Source: Actinomycetota bacterium
GTDB lineage: Bacteria > Actinomycetota > Acidimicrobiia > Spongiisociales > ZC4RG35
Direction of reading: 5' to 3'
DNA length: 6,459 bases
Assembly (NCBI GenBank): GCA_027296205.1
Contig: JAPUJM010000023.1
Location: 1 to 6,459 of the forward strand
The notes beneath the pieces are model-generated. The model did no database searches. It worked only from the letters and a program-made list of their open reading frames with translations, and was not told the DNA's origin. Shown piece by piece: positions 1-5,520 of the stretch. Each line of letters begins with the position of its first letter. Position 1 is the first letter of the stretch. The translations under genes and the position numbers were made by a program.

Positions 1-2
1 CA

Positions 3-203
3 GTGCTGGGCGCTGGATTCGCCCTGCGGTTCGCCGTTGGGAGCGAACCGGCAGTCAACAGAACGGCTCTCATCGTGTTCGGCCTTTTCGTTGCGATAGT
101 CGGCTCTGCGTTGACCTGGCGCAAGCGTGGCCGTAGCGATCGCACCGACGTGCCACCTTCGGTGCGGCCGATTCTCACACGTACTCCTCTCAGTCGCCCT
201 TGA
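3..203 (+). CDS. C-terminal part of an unidentified membrane protein (5' end outside window)
   Basis: The frame is open from the left edge and ends at TGA 201-203. A GTG lies at base 3, but the gene most likely begins upstream, so this is probably a partial gene. The visible part has one clear hydrophobic segment (about residues 22-40, ALIVFGLFVAIVGSALTW) followed by a basic stretch (RKRGR). That pattern fits a last transmembrane helix with a short cytoplasmic tail of about 25 polar residues. I recognise no family from this fragment. It lies 42 bp upstream of the PAP2 gene on the same strand, so the two could be co-transcribed. Confidence that it is coding is moderate and rests on the hydrophobic/positive-inside pattern and the open frame. 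Confidence 0.45.
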   Translation: MLGAGFALRFAVGSEPAVNRTALIVFGLFVAIVGSALTWRKRGRSDRTDVPPSVRPILTRTPLSRP

Positions 204-245
204 TGACGACGTTCCGGTCATGCCTCTTCTAGTACCAGCGATGGC

Positions 246-992
246 ATGACGGAAGAGGAATCGCTGAAAGGGATAGATTTCGGCCGGATGCATCGGGGGC
301 TTCCCGAGGATACCCCCTGGTTTTTCCGTGTCGTCCTGCGTAGTCCCGGGTTCCTGATCGTGACGGTCGTAATCACGTTATCCGTCGCGGTGATAACCGC
401 GAGCAACCCGGAGTGGCTGCTACGAATCGACCAACCTGTTTCCGAGTGGGTCCGAGGGTGGGGAGGCCAGCAATCATTCGCCAGGCTCGTGACCCGACTG
501 GGCTCGCCGACCCTCGCCGTCACTGTTGGTGTCGTCGCTGTGGCCGTCTTGTGGCGCCGATGTCGTGCCTCGGCCATCACTCTCGGCACTCTGGTGGCAG
601 CCGCGCTCGCCGTTGATATCGTGATCAAGGTGGTTGTCGATCGGCCCCGGCCTCCCGACCCGGCGGTCGGTACCGAGTTTGGTTCCTTTCCGAGCGGGCA
701 CGTCATACATGCCGTCGTCATTTTCGGGCTTGTCCCGTTCCTCCTGTGGATCCTGACAAACCGCTCTGAGTTCTTGCGCCTCGGTTTCGTGGTGTTCGCA
801 GTGGTGGTGTTGTCCGTCGCCTTGAGTCGAGTTCGTCTCGGCGCACACTGGCCATCTGATGTGATTGCCAGCTTTTTCATCGGCGCCTCGCTGCTGATCG
901 GAGCCGAACAGTTGGTCACATCGACGTGGGCCACCCATCGTTGTGTCTCGCTCGGTCATCATTCGTCTGGTGGCCAGGGGCCCGGGTTTTGA
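246..992 (+). CDS. PAP2-family membrane phosphatase (phosphatidic acid / undecaprenyl-PP phosphatase type)
   Basis: This 248-residue integral membrane protein carries all three PAP2 signature motifs. Motif 1 is KxxxxxxRP (K128, R135, P136), motif 2 is PSGH (149-152) and motif 3 is SRxxxxxHxxxD (S194, R195, H201, D205). The motif 2 and 3 histidines are the family's catalytic pair. Hydrophobic segments lie near residues 35-52, 88-104, 110-128, 153-170, 178-194 and 207-222, which fits the usual six-helix core. The family removes phosphate from lipid phosphates or pyrophosphates at the outer membrane face. Undecaprenyl-pyrophosphate recycling is possible but cannot be told apart from phosphatidate phosphatase by sequence alone. 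The ATG at 246 has no clear Shine-Dalgarno sequence. The next ATG (288) would only shorten the cytoplasmic N-terminus. The C-terminus after residue 225 is polar, His/Gly-rich and not conserved in the family. The gene converges on the DUF3105 gene with a 35-bp gap. Confidence 0.92.
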   Translation: MTEEESLKGIDFGRMHRGLPEDTPWFFRVVLRSPGFLIVTVVITLSVAVITASNPEWLLRIDQPVSEWVRGWGGQQSFARLVTRLGSPTLAVTVGVVAVAVLWRRCRASAITLGTLVAAALAVDIVIKVVVDRPRPPDPAVGTEFGSFPSGHVIHAVVIFGLVPFLLWILTNRSEFLRLGFVVFAVVVLSVALSRVRLGAHWPSDVIASFFIGASLLIGAEQLVTSTWATHRCVSLGHHSSGGQGPGF

Positions 993-1027
993 GGTTGGTG
1001 TGGTGGTTGGGTCGTGAGAACTGTCGT

Positions 1028-1618
1028 TCAGGCCGGGGCGCCGACGCCGCCCGTGCAGGCGCCACCGGGCTCCGGGGCCGAGAGACTGCCGGCAAACTCC
1101 GCGGCGAACTGCTCGAGGCGGGGATCCTCGGCGCTACCCAATTCGAGCTGAAAGCCCCAGGCCGTAGCGATGATCGTTGATTGCTGGTCTTCCACCGGGC
1201 TCACCAGCACCTTCTCAGCCGGCCGTGCCAGCCGGCGCAAGAGATCGAGTTGGTCAGCTGGAACTTCGGCGGTGTAGGTGATCCAAACGGCCCCGTGCTC
1301 CAGTGAGTGCACCACGTTCTCCGCATTTATCGGTTCCGAATAGAAGCCACAGTTAGCCCAGATCGGTGAGTGCTCGCCTCCGGCAGGGACCTCGTTCTCG
1401 TCATAGAGGTTGCCCTCGACATGGGCAGGCGCAGCGACTGCGACCTCTTCTGTTCCCTCGGGAACGCCGGCGGTCGGCTCGTTCAACGTGCCGGTGAGGA
1501 TCAAGACGTTGAGCAGAACGATCGCGATGACACCACCGGCGATCGCCATTCTCTTCGGCCACGGGCTGGTGGTCTGACTTGTCGGGTCTTGGGCGGGCCC
1601 CTTATGGGTCTTTGTCAT
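1028..1618 (-). CDS. DUF3105 family membrane-anchored protein
   Basis: The protein has 196 residues: a short cytoplasmic N-terminus (1-23, ending in PKR), one transmembrane helix (about 24-42), an Ala/Glu/Pro-rich linker, and an extracytoplasmic domain. The domain shows the DUF3105 pattern: H66, Y72, PAGGEH (78-83), NCGFY (89-93), the strongly conserved VVHSLEHG (102-109), then WITY (112-115) and the C-terminal PEPGGACTGG. The conserved His/Glu/Cys residues suggest metal or redox chemistry, but the biochemical role of the family is not established and I assign none. The ATG at 1618-1616 follows GAGGGG (1621-1626, minus strand), a usable if close ribosome-binding site. The gene lies 155 bp downstream of rpiB on the same strand, so it may have its own promoter. 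No signal-peptidase site is evident, so the helix is probably an uncleaved anchor. Confidence 0.88.
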   Translation of the reverse strand: MTKTHKGPAQDPTSQTTSPWPKRMAIAGGVIAIVLLNVLILTGTLNEPTAGVPEGTEEVAVAAPAHVEGNLYDENEVPAGGEHSPIWANCGFYSEPINAENVVHSLEHGAVWITYTAEVPADQLDLLRRLARPAEKVLVSPVEDQQSTIIATAWGFQLELGSAEDPRLEQFAAEFAGSLSAPEPGGACTGGVGAPA

Positions 1619-1773
1619 GTCCCCTCATCGTCGATTCAAGTGCAAGATGGTACGAGGGTCGTCGGGCTTTGGGCTCCACCCTCTTCTTGCCGACCTGATC
1701 GGCCGTGGAAGCAGACGCTGCGCCGTCGACAGCTTGCCCAGCTCCCGGCGCCTGCCCCCGTCACCTCGAGCAG

Positions 1774-2214
1774 CTAGGCCTCCAGCGCCCGAATCTTGTC
1801 CAGTCGGCGGATGTGGCGGTCCTCTCGGCTGAATTTCGCTTCGATGAAGGTCTTGATGAGATCCTCGGCGAGCGCCTCTCCTATGACCCGCGATCCAAGA
1901 CAAAGAACGTTGACGTCGTCGTGCTCGACCATTTGATGAGATGTATAGGCATCATGGGCAACGGCAGCGCGGATGCCTTTCAGCTTGTTGGCTGCGACGC
2001 ACGCTCCTGCGCCCGATCCACAAACAATGATGCCCCGGTCGGCGCGTCCGTCCAGGACAGCCTGAGCAACCGAGGCGGCATAGTCCGGGTAGTCGACCGG
2101 GTCGCTGGTATGGGTGCCCAGGTCGTATACGGCATGACCCGATTCGGCCAGCCAGGAGGCCAGATGCTCTTTGAGGTTGTACCCGGCGTGGTCCGAGCCG
2201 ACGGCGATTCTCAT
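1774..2214 (-). CDS. rpiB: Ribose-5-phosphate isomerase B (RpiB/LacAB family)
   Basis: The 146-residue protein is close to the usual 145-160 of the family. It interconverts ribose 5-phosphate and ribulose 5-phosphate in the cytosol (non-oxidative pentose phosphate pathway). Visible motifs are GSDHAG (6-11), DLG (31-33), DYPDYA (41-46), CGSGAG (65-70) with C65 as the expected catalytic base, NKLKGIRAA (77-85), EHDDVNVLCLG (97-107) with H98 as the expected ring-opening His, and DRHIRRLDKI (132-141). The position usually Asn in the H-N-D motif is Asp here (H98-D99-D100), a mild variation. The frame is open to a TTG at 2280, but homology begins exactly at MRIAVGSDHAG. I therefore chose the ATG at 2214-2212, which leaves a 59-bp divergent gap to murA. 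No Shine-Dalgarno sequence precedes this ATG, and a short-leader or leaderless mRNA is possible. LacA/LacB (galactose 6-phosphate isomerase) is the alternative but is unlikely for a lone gene. Confidence 0.93.
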   Translation of the reverse strand: MRIAVGSDHAGYNLKEHLASWLAESGHAVYDLGTHTSDPVDYPDYAASVAQAVLDGRADRGIIVCGSGAGACVAANKLKGIRAAVAHDAYTSHQMVEHDDVNVLCLGSRVIGEALAEDLIKTFIEAKFSREDRHIRRLDKIRALEA

Positions 2215-2239
2215 GACGGGCGGCAGGGTAGCCAGGAGC

Positions 2240-2259
2240 GGTGACTCACCCGGGTCACC
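2240..2259. promoter_or_regulatory. Inverted repeat in the divergent rpiB-murA gap (possible operator)
   Basis: GGTGAC (2240-2245) and GTCACC (2254-2259) form a perfect 6-bp inverted repeat with an 8-bp spacer. The left half is also part of an 11-bp near-palindrome, GGTGA-C-TCACC (2240-2250). It sits in the 59-bp gap between two divergent genes and ends just before the murA ribosome-binding site. The position suits a regulator site acting on one or both genes, but no regulator is encoded nearby and short GC-rich palindromes occur by chance. Confidence 0.22.
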
Positions 2260-2260
2260 C

Positions 2261-2264
2261 GGAG
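2261..2264 (+). promoter_or_regulatory. Ribosome-binding site that sets the murA start
   Basis: GGAG lies 9 bases before the ATG at 2274, a normal distance. This favours 2274 over the in-frame GTG at 2241, whose AGGAG at 2234-2238 leaves only 2 bases, and over the ATG at 2295, which has no purine-rich stretch upstream. Confidence 0.5.
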
Positions 2265-2273
2265 TTGGCCGAG

Positions 2274-3545
2274 ATGACAACTACATTCGCGTCAATGTCC
2301 AAGATTGTTGTCGAGGGAGGCCGGTCTCTCGCGGGCACAGTAAAGGTTCTGGGTGCGAAGAATGCCGTGCTCAAAGAGATGGTTTCGGCGCTGCTTGCCC
2401 CTGGTCGGCATCGTCTCACCAATGTTCCTTCCATCGTCGATGTCGAGCTGATGTGTCAAGTGCTCGAGTACACCGGTTGCAAGGTCGATCAGGGGGATCA
2501 AGAGCTCTGGATCGTTGTCCCGGAAGAGCTCAAGCCCGAATCTCCCATTGACCTGGTACGTCAGATGCGAGCCTCGATTGTTGTTCTCGGTCCACTGCTG
2601 GCTCGATGCGGTGTCGCCCGTGTTGCCCTCCCTGGCGGTGACGATCTCGGGTCGCGGCCAATCGAGTGGCACATGAGCGGTCTCGAGCAGATGGGTGTCT
2701 CCTTTGAACTGGTTCACGGCGAACTGGTTGGCCGAATCGACGGCAAGCTGAAGGGCACGGAGGTCGAACTGCCGTTTCCATCGGTCGGCGCGACAGAGAA
2801 TGTCCTGTTTGCCGGTGTGCTTGCCGAAGGCGAAACCGTCATTGTGAATGCGGCGAGAGAGCCCGAGATCGAGGATCTGATCGGCCAGCTAACCGAGATG
2901 GGAGCCGACATCACGGGCGGGGGAACATCTCTCGTCACGATCCGGGGCGTTGAAGCACTCCATCCAATCGAGCACAAGGTCATCCCAGACCGTCTCGAGG
3001 CGGGCACCTTTGCCGTGGCCGCTGCGATCACGACCGGAGACGTGACTATCACCGGGTGCCACCCGGATCATCTCAGGATGGAGCTCCGCAAACTCGAAGA
3101 TGCGGGTTGCGATGTTGAGCGGGGCGACGGCTGGCTTCGGGTGAAGGGCCCGGAGCGGCCGACGCCGGTTGACTTCTCAACGCTTCCCTTCCCCGGTTTC
3201 CACACCGACATGCACCCACAGATGGTTGCTCTTCTCTCTCTGGCGTCGGGCACGTCGGTGGTTACCGAAAACCTCTACGACGCCCGATTCCGCTACGTTG
3301 GCGAGATGGCACGCATGGGTGCCGATATCTCGATCGAGGCCCAGCACGCCATCGTCCGTGGGGTCGACCGGCTCTCTGGCTGTCCGGTGCTGTCACCCGA
3401 CATCAGGGCCGGCGCGGCGCTCGTGCTTGCCGGGTTGAGAGCGGACGGTGTCACCGAGGTAGGCGGCGCTGTTCACATCGATCGCGGCTACCAGGATTTC
3501 GCAGGGCGTCTCGCCGCTCTCGGCGCTTCCGTCGAGAGAAGCTGA
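2274..3545 (+). CDS. murA: UDP-N-acetylglucosamine 1-carboxyvinyltransferase MurA, Asp-type active site
   Basis: The enzyme transfers enolpyruvate from PEP to UDP-GlcNAc, the first committed step of peptidoglycan precursor synthesis in the cytosol. It has 423 residues from this start, against about 419 in E. coli, and shows the two-lobed EPSP-synthase-like fold throughout. Key residues are the LGAKNA motif with its Lys near residue 29, the active-site loop GGDDLGSRP (121-129), the HTDMHPQM motif, SPDIRAGAALVLAGL carrying the conserved Asp and Arg, and HIDRGYQDFAGRL near the end. The loop residue that is Cys115 in E. coli is Asp here (D123). This natural variant, known from Mycobacterium, remains active but cannot be alkylated by fosfomycin. 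The start is supported by GGAG 9 bases upstream. The gene heads a probable murA-nfu-meaB transcript and is divergent from rpiB. Identification is secure. Confidence 0.97.
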   Translation: MTTTFASMSKIVVEGGRSLAGTVKVLGAKNAVLKEMVSALLAPGRHRLTNVPSIVDVELMCQVLEYTGCKVDQGDQELWIVVPEELKPESPIDLVRQMRASIVVLGPLLARCGVARVALPGGDDLGSRPIEWHMSGLEQMGVSFELVHGELVGRIDGKLKGTEVELPFPSVGATENVLFAGVLAEGETVIVNAAREPEIEDLIGQLTEMGADITGGGTSLVTIRGVEALHPIEHKVIPDRLEAGTFAVAAAITTGDVTITGCHPDHLRMELRKLEDAGCDVERGDGWLRVKGPERPTPVDFSTLPFPGFHTDMHPQMVALLSLASGTSVVTENLYDARFRYVGEMARMGADISIEAQHAIVRGVDRLSGCPVLSPDIRAGAALVLAGLRADGVTEVGGAVHIDRGYQDFAGRLAALGASVERS

Positions 3546-3599
3546 CGACGGCTCTAAGCTCTGGAACAACATCCTCGCGACATCGGTTCCCAGGTGCAC

Positions 3600-3938
3600 A
3601 TGACAGAATCGACCCCAATCTCAATTTCCCCCTCGAAGGTTGTCGATGGCCCAATCGACGAAGCCAAACTCGAAGAGGCTCTCAACTACATTCGCCCGGC
3701 TGTCCAGGCCGATGGTGGCGACATCGTCTTGCTGGGGGCCGACGATGGGACGGTGAGTCTCGAGATGGTCGGTGCCTGTGGTGGTTGCCCGTTGTCGATG
3801 ATGACCCTGAAAGCTGGAATCGAGCGCATCCTCATGGATCGCGTTCCCGGGGTCCGTGAGGTCGTAGCCTCCGCCGATGCGCCGGGGACGCTCGATGAGG
3901 CCACGGAAGGTCTCGGCATAACGCTCCCTTCGCTGTAA
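3600..3938 (+). CDS. Stand-alone Nfu/NifU C-terminal domain protein (Fe-S cluster scaffold/carrier)
   Basis: The 112-residue protein is a single Nfu domain. Features in order are a polar N-terminus (1-18), a helix leading into YIRPAVQADGGDIVLL (about 30-45), a central strand pair, and ACGGCP (about 59-64), whose CxxC pair binds a bridging [4Fe-4S] cluster between two subunits. It then has MMTLKAGIERIL and VPGVREVVA, typical of the family. Such proteins receive clusters from the SUF scaffold and hand them to apo-enzymes in the cytosol. No other suf/isc gene is in the window. I chose the ATG at 3600. A GTG at 3594 adds only two residues, and AGGTG at 3592-3596 is the only purine-rich stretch nearby. 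The gene lies 54 bp after murA and 26 bp before meaB, so it is probably co-transcribed with both. The tail after residue 90 (acidic, ending LGITLPSL) is not part of the conserved domain. Confidence 0.93.
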   Translation: MTESTPISISPSKVVDGPIDEAKLEEALNYIRPAVQADGGDIVLLGADDGTVSLEMVGACGGCPLSMMTLKAGIERILMDRVPGVREVVASADAPGTLDEATEGLGITLPSL

Positions 3939-3964
3939 TTGCTCTCCCCGTAGGCTTCCCAGCG

Positions 3965-4675
3965 ATGGAAGCTGCTCTCGTCGAGGCCGTCCGCTCGGGC
4001 GATCGTCAGGCCCTTGCCCGTGCCATCACGCTGATCGAGCGTGGTGAGCCGTTGGGTGAGTTCGGTCGTGGCCCCGTCGCAGTCGTCGGGGTCACCGGTC
4101 CTCCTGGCGCCGGGAAATCGACGCTGATCACGGTCCTGATCGAGAAGATCAGGGAGAAGGGGGAGACGGTCGCGGTGCTTGCCGTCGACCCGTCGAGTCC
4201 CCTGACGGGTGGTGCGATTCTGGGCGACCGAATTCGGATGCAGACTCACATTGATGATGACGGCGTGTTCGTGAGGTCAATGGCAACTCGGGGTCGTCTG
4301 GGGGGTCTCGCCGATGCCTCCTCCGAAGCAATCAGGCTCATGAGTGTGGCCGGCTTCGACCGGCTCATCGTCGAGACGGTCGGAGTCGGACAGTCCGAGG
4401 TCGAGATCATGGATTTGGCCGATCCGGTGGTCCTGGTCGTTGGGCCTTCCTGGGGCGATCAGATTCAGGCCGACAAGGCTGGAGTCGTGGAGATTGCAGA
4501 TCTTTTTGTCGTCAACAAGGGTGACCGTTCGGGAGCATCCGATGTCAAGAGGGCCCTGACCGAAGTGGCGGAGGCCAGGGGAGCGGAAGTCCTCGTGACG
4601 ACCGCAACTACCGGTGACGGAGTCGACGAGCTTCTGGCAGCCATCGAGCGACTCGGGGCACTAGCCGACACCTAA
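3965..4675 (+). CDS. meaB: Compact MeaB/ArgK-family P-loop GTPase
   Basis: This G3E-type GTPase is related to MeaB, which protects and reloads B12-dependent acyl-CoA mutases such as methylmalonyl-CoA mutase. Motifs are the P-loop GPPGAGKS (45-52), AVDPSSPLTGGAILGDRIRM (73-92, the MeaB hallmark), RSMATRGRLGG (104-114), the switch motif ETVGVGQSE (137-145), GDQIQADKAGVVEIAD (164-179), the guanine-specificity motif NKGD (184-187) and TTATTGDGVDELLAAI (212-227). At 236 residues it is about 90 shorter than typical MeaB (about 320-330). The helix-to-P-loop linker at the N-terminus is short, and the protein ends right after the last G-domain helix, so the C-terminal dimerisation segment is absent. 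The G-domain motifs are intact, so it should bind GTP. No mutase gene is visible nearby, so the client enzyme is unknown. The ATG lacks a good Shine-Dalgarno sequence, and translation may be coupled to the upstream nfu gene. Its last 15 bases overlap the end of the convergent PPDK frame. Confidence 0.88.
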   Translation: MEAALVEAVRSGDRQALARAITLIERGEPLGEFGRGPVAVVGVTGPPGAGKSTLITVLIEKIREKGETVAVLAVDPSSPLTGGAILGDRIRMQTHIDDDGVFVRSMATRGRLGGLADASSEAIRLMSVAGFDRLIVETVGVGQSEVEIMDLADPVVLVVGPSWGDQIQADKAGVVEIADLFVVNKGDRSGASDVKRALTEVAEARGAEVLVTTATTGDGVDELLAAIERLGALADT

Positions 4676-5473
4676 CTCCGCCTGCGCCGCTGCCAGCCGC
4701 GCTCCTTCCACGCTTGGGGGACTGCACGACAAGTAATCGAGGCCCAGCCCATGGGCGAAGGCGATCGAGTCCGGATCGCCGCCATGCTCCCCGCACAAGC
4801 CAAGCGTCAGGTCGGGATTAGCGGCTCTGCCCTCGCGGCAGGCGATTCGCATCAATCGTCCCACTCCTTCCTGGTCCAGGGTCTGGAAAGGGTCCGAAGG
4901 AAAGATCCGCTGGTCGATGTAATCCTTCAAGAACAGCTCTTCGGCGTCGTCCTGGCTCAGGCCGTATGTCATCTGGGTGAGGTCGTTGGTTCCGAACGAG
5001 AAGAAGGCCGCTACCTCGGCGATCTCCCCGGCAGTCAGGGCTGCGCGGGGAAGCTCGATCATCGTGCCGATCGGAATGCTGTATTCCCGGCCGGTTCGGG
5101 CGGTGGCCATGGCGATCTCTTCTTCTACAACCACCTTCATTCTTCGCAATTCTTCAACCGTGGCGACAAGAGGGATCATGATCTCGAGGACAGGATTGCC
5201 GTCTGCTTCGAGCCGTCGCGTCACGGCGTTGACTGCGGCCCGAGCCTGCATTCGATATATCTCGTCGAACATCAGACCGAGGCGAACACCGCTCAGGCCG
5301 AGCATCGGGTTCACCTCTTCCCACCGGGCAACCTGAGCGACATTGCCGTCTGATGGTGAATCCGGCGGGACCGGCAACCCCAGTCGGGTCATTTCAGCGA
5401 GTCCAGCGCCCTTCCCGCCCAAAAGATCGCGATCAGACCCGTTTGCGTCCGAGAACTCGTACAGGTATGGCAA
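4661..5473 (-). CDS. ppdK: Internally deleted pyruvate phosphate dikinase, probable pseudogene remnant
   Basis: The open frame encodes 270 residues, whereas PPDK has about 870-900. Residues 1-37 match the extreme N-terminus of PPDK (LYEF, then DLLGGKGAGLAEM at 16-28 and LGLPVPP). From about residue 42 the frame matches only the last quarter: NPMLG (55-59), EIMIPLV (97-103), TMIELPRAAL (137-146), FSFGTNDLTQM (158-168), GLCGEHGGDP (225-234, catalytic Cys 227) and LSCSP. About 600 residues are absent, comprising the ATP-grasp domain, the phospho-His domain and the first part of the PEP/pyruvate barrel with its CRTEH and TIRLLD arginines. The conserved Arg after NPMLG is Ser (S61). It therefore cannot convert pyruvate, ATP and phosphate to PEP, and the partial barrel may not fold. 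The only usable start is TTG 5473-5471, with an in-frame TGA four codons upstream and no Shine-Dalgarno sequence. The cause may be a real deletion or an assembly collapse. Descent from PPDK is certain; function as drawn is doubtful. Confidence 0.85.
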   Translation of the reverse strand: MPYLYEFSDANGSDRDLLGGKGAGLAEMTRLGLPVPPDSPSDGNVAQVARWEEVNPMLGLSGVRLGLMFDEIYRMQARAAVNAVTRRLEADGNPVLEIMIPLVATVEELRRMKVVVEEEIAMATARTGREYSIPIGTMIELPRAALTAGEIAEVAAFFSFGTNDLTQMTYGLSQDDAEELFLKDYIDQRIFPSDPFQTLDQEGVGRLMRIACREGRAANPDLTLGLCGEHGGDPDSIAFAHGLGLDYLSCSPPSVEGARLAAAQAELGVG

Positions 5474-5481
5474 GGCAGCAG

Positions 5482-5487
5482 ATCATA
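5482..5487 (-). promoter_or_regulatory. Candidate -10 box for the PPDK frame
   Basis: On the minus strand these bases read TATGAT, one mismatch from the TATAAT consensus. The box ends 8 bases before the TTG start at 5473, so transcription would begin at or very near the start codon (leaderless or nearly so). No convincing -35 box is seen 16-18 bp upstream. If used, it supports the TTG as the original PPDK start. Confidence 0.35.
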
Positions 5488-5503
5488 TGCCGTGACCGAT
5501 CTG

Positions 5504-5509
5504 TATAAC
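5504..5509 (+). promoter_or_regulatory. Candidate -10 box for the alpha/beta hydrolase gene
   Basis: TATAAC lies 11 bases before the ATG at 5521; an overlapping TAACCT occupies 5506-5511. With no Shine-Dalgarno sequence before the ATG, a leaderless or very short-leader mRNA is suggested, which is common in Actinobacteria. The -35 region is weak. It shares the 47-bp gap with the minus-strand box at 5482-5487. Confidence 0.35.
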
Positions 5510-5520
5510 CTCGCCGGCCG

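Noticed and set aside
218..934. Long minus-strand frame opposite the PAP2 gene (and another at 474-962)
   Set aside because: The translations are rich in Thr/Arg or Asp/Gln without any domain, while the plus strand carries all three PAP2 motifs and transmembrane segments. They are antisense shadows.
966..1027. GGCC/CCCGGG palindromes and the G/T-rich stretch at the PAP2-DUF3105 junction
   Set aside because: The symmetric elements are 4-6 bp and lie mostly inside the PAP2 coding end. No stable terminator shape was found.
1689..1703. Hairpin GCCGA-CCTGA-TCGGC in the rpiB-DUF3105 gap
   Set aside because: The stem has only 5 bp and no T-run follows on either strand, so I cannot call it a terminator. 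The rest of 1619-1773 shows no tRNA, small gene or repeat that I can recognise.
2241..2273. GTG at 2241 as the murA start
   Set aside because: AGGAG at 2234-2238 is only 2 bases away, too close, and the added 11 residues are not family-like. The ATG at 2274 with GGAG at 9 bases fits better.
2215..2280. TTG at 2280 as the rpiB start
   Set aside because: The extra 22 residues have no counterpart in the family, and the extension would overlap the murA start. The ATG at 2214 begins exactly at the conserved MRIAVGSDHAG.
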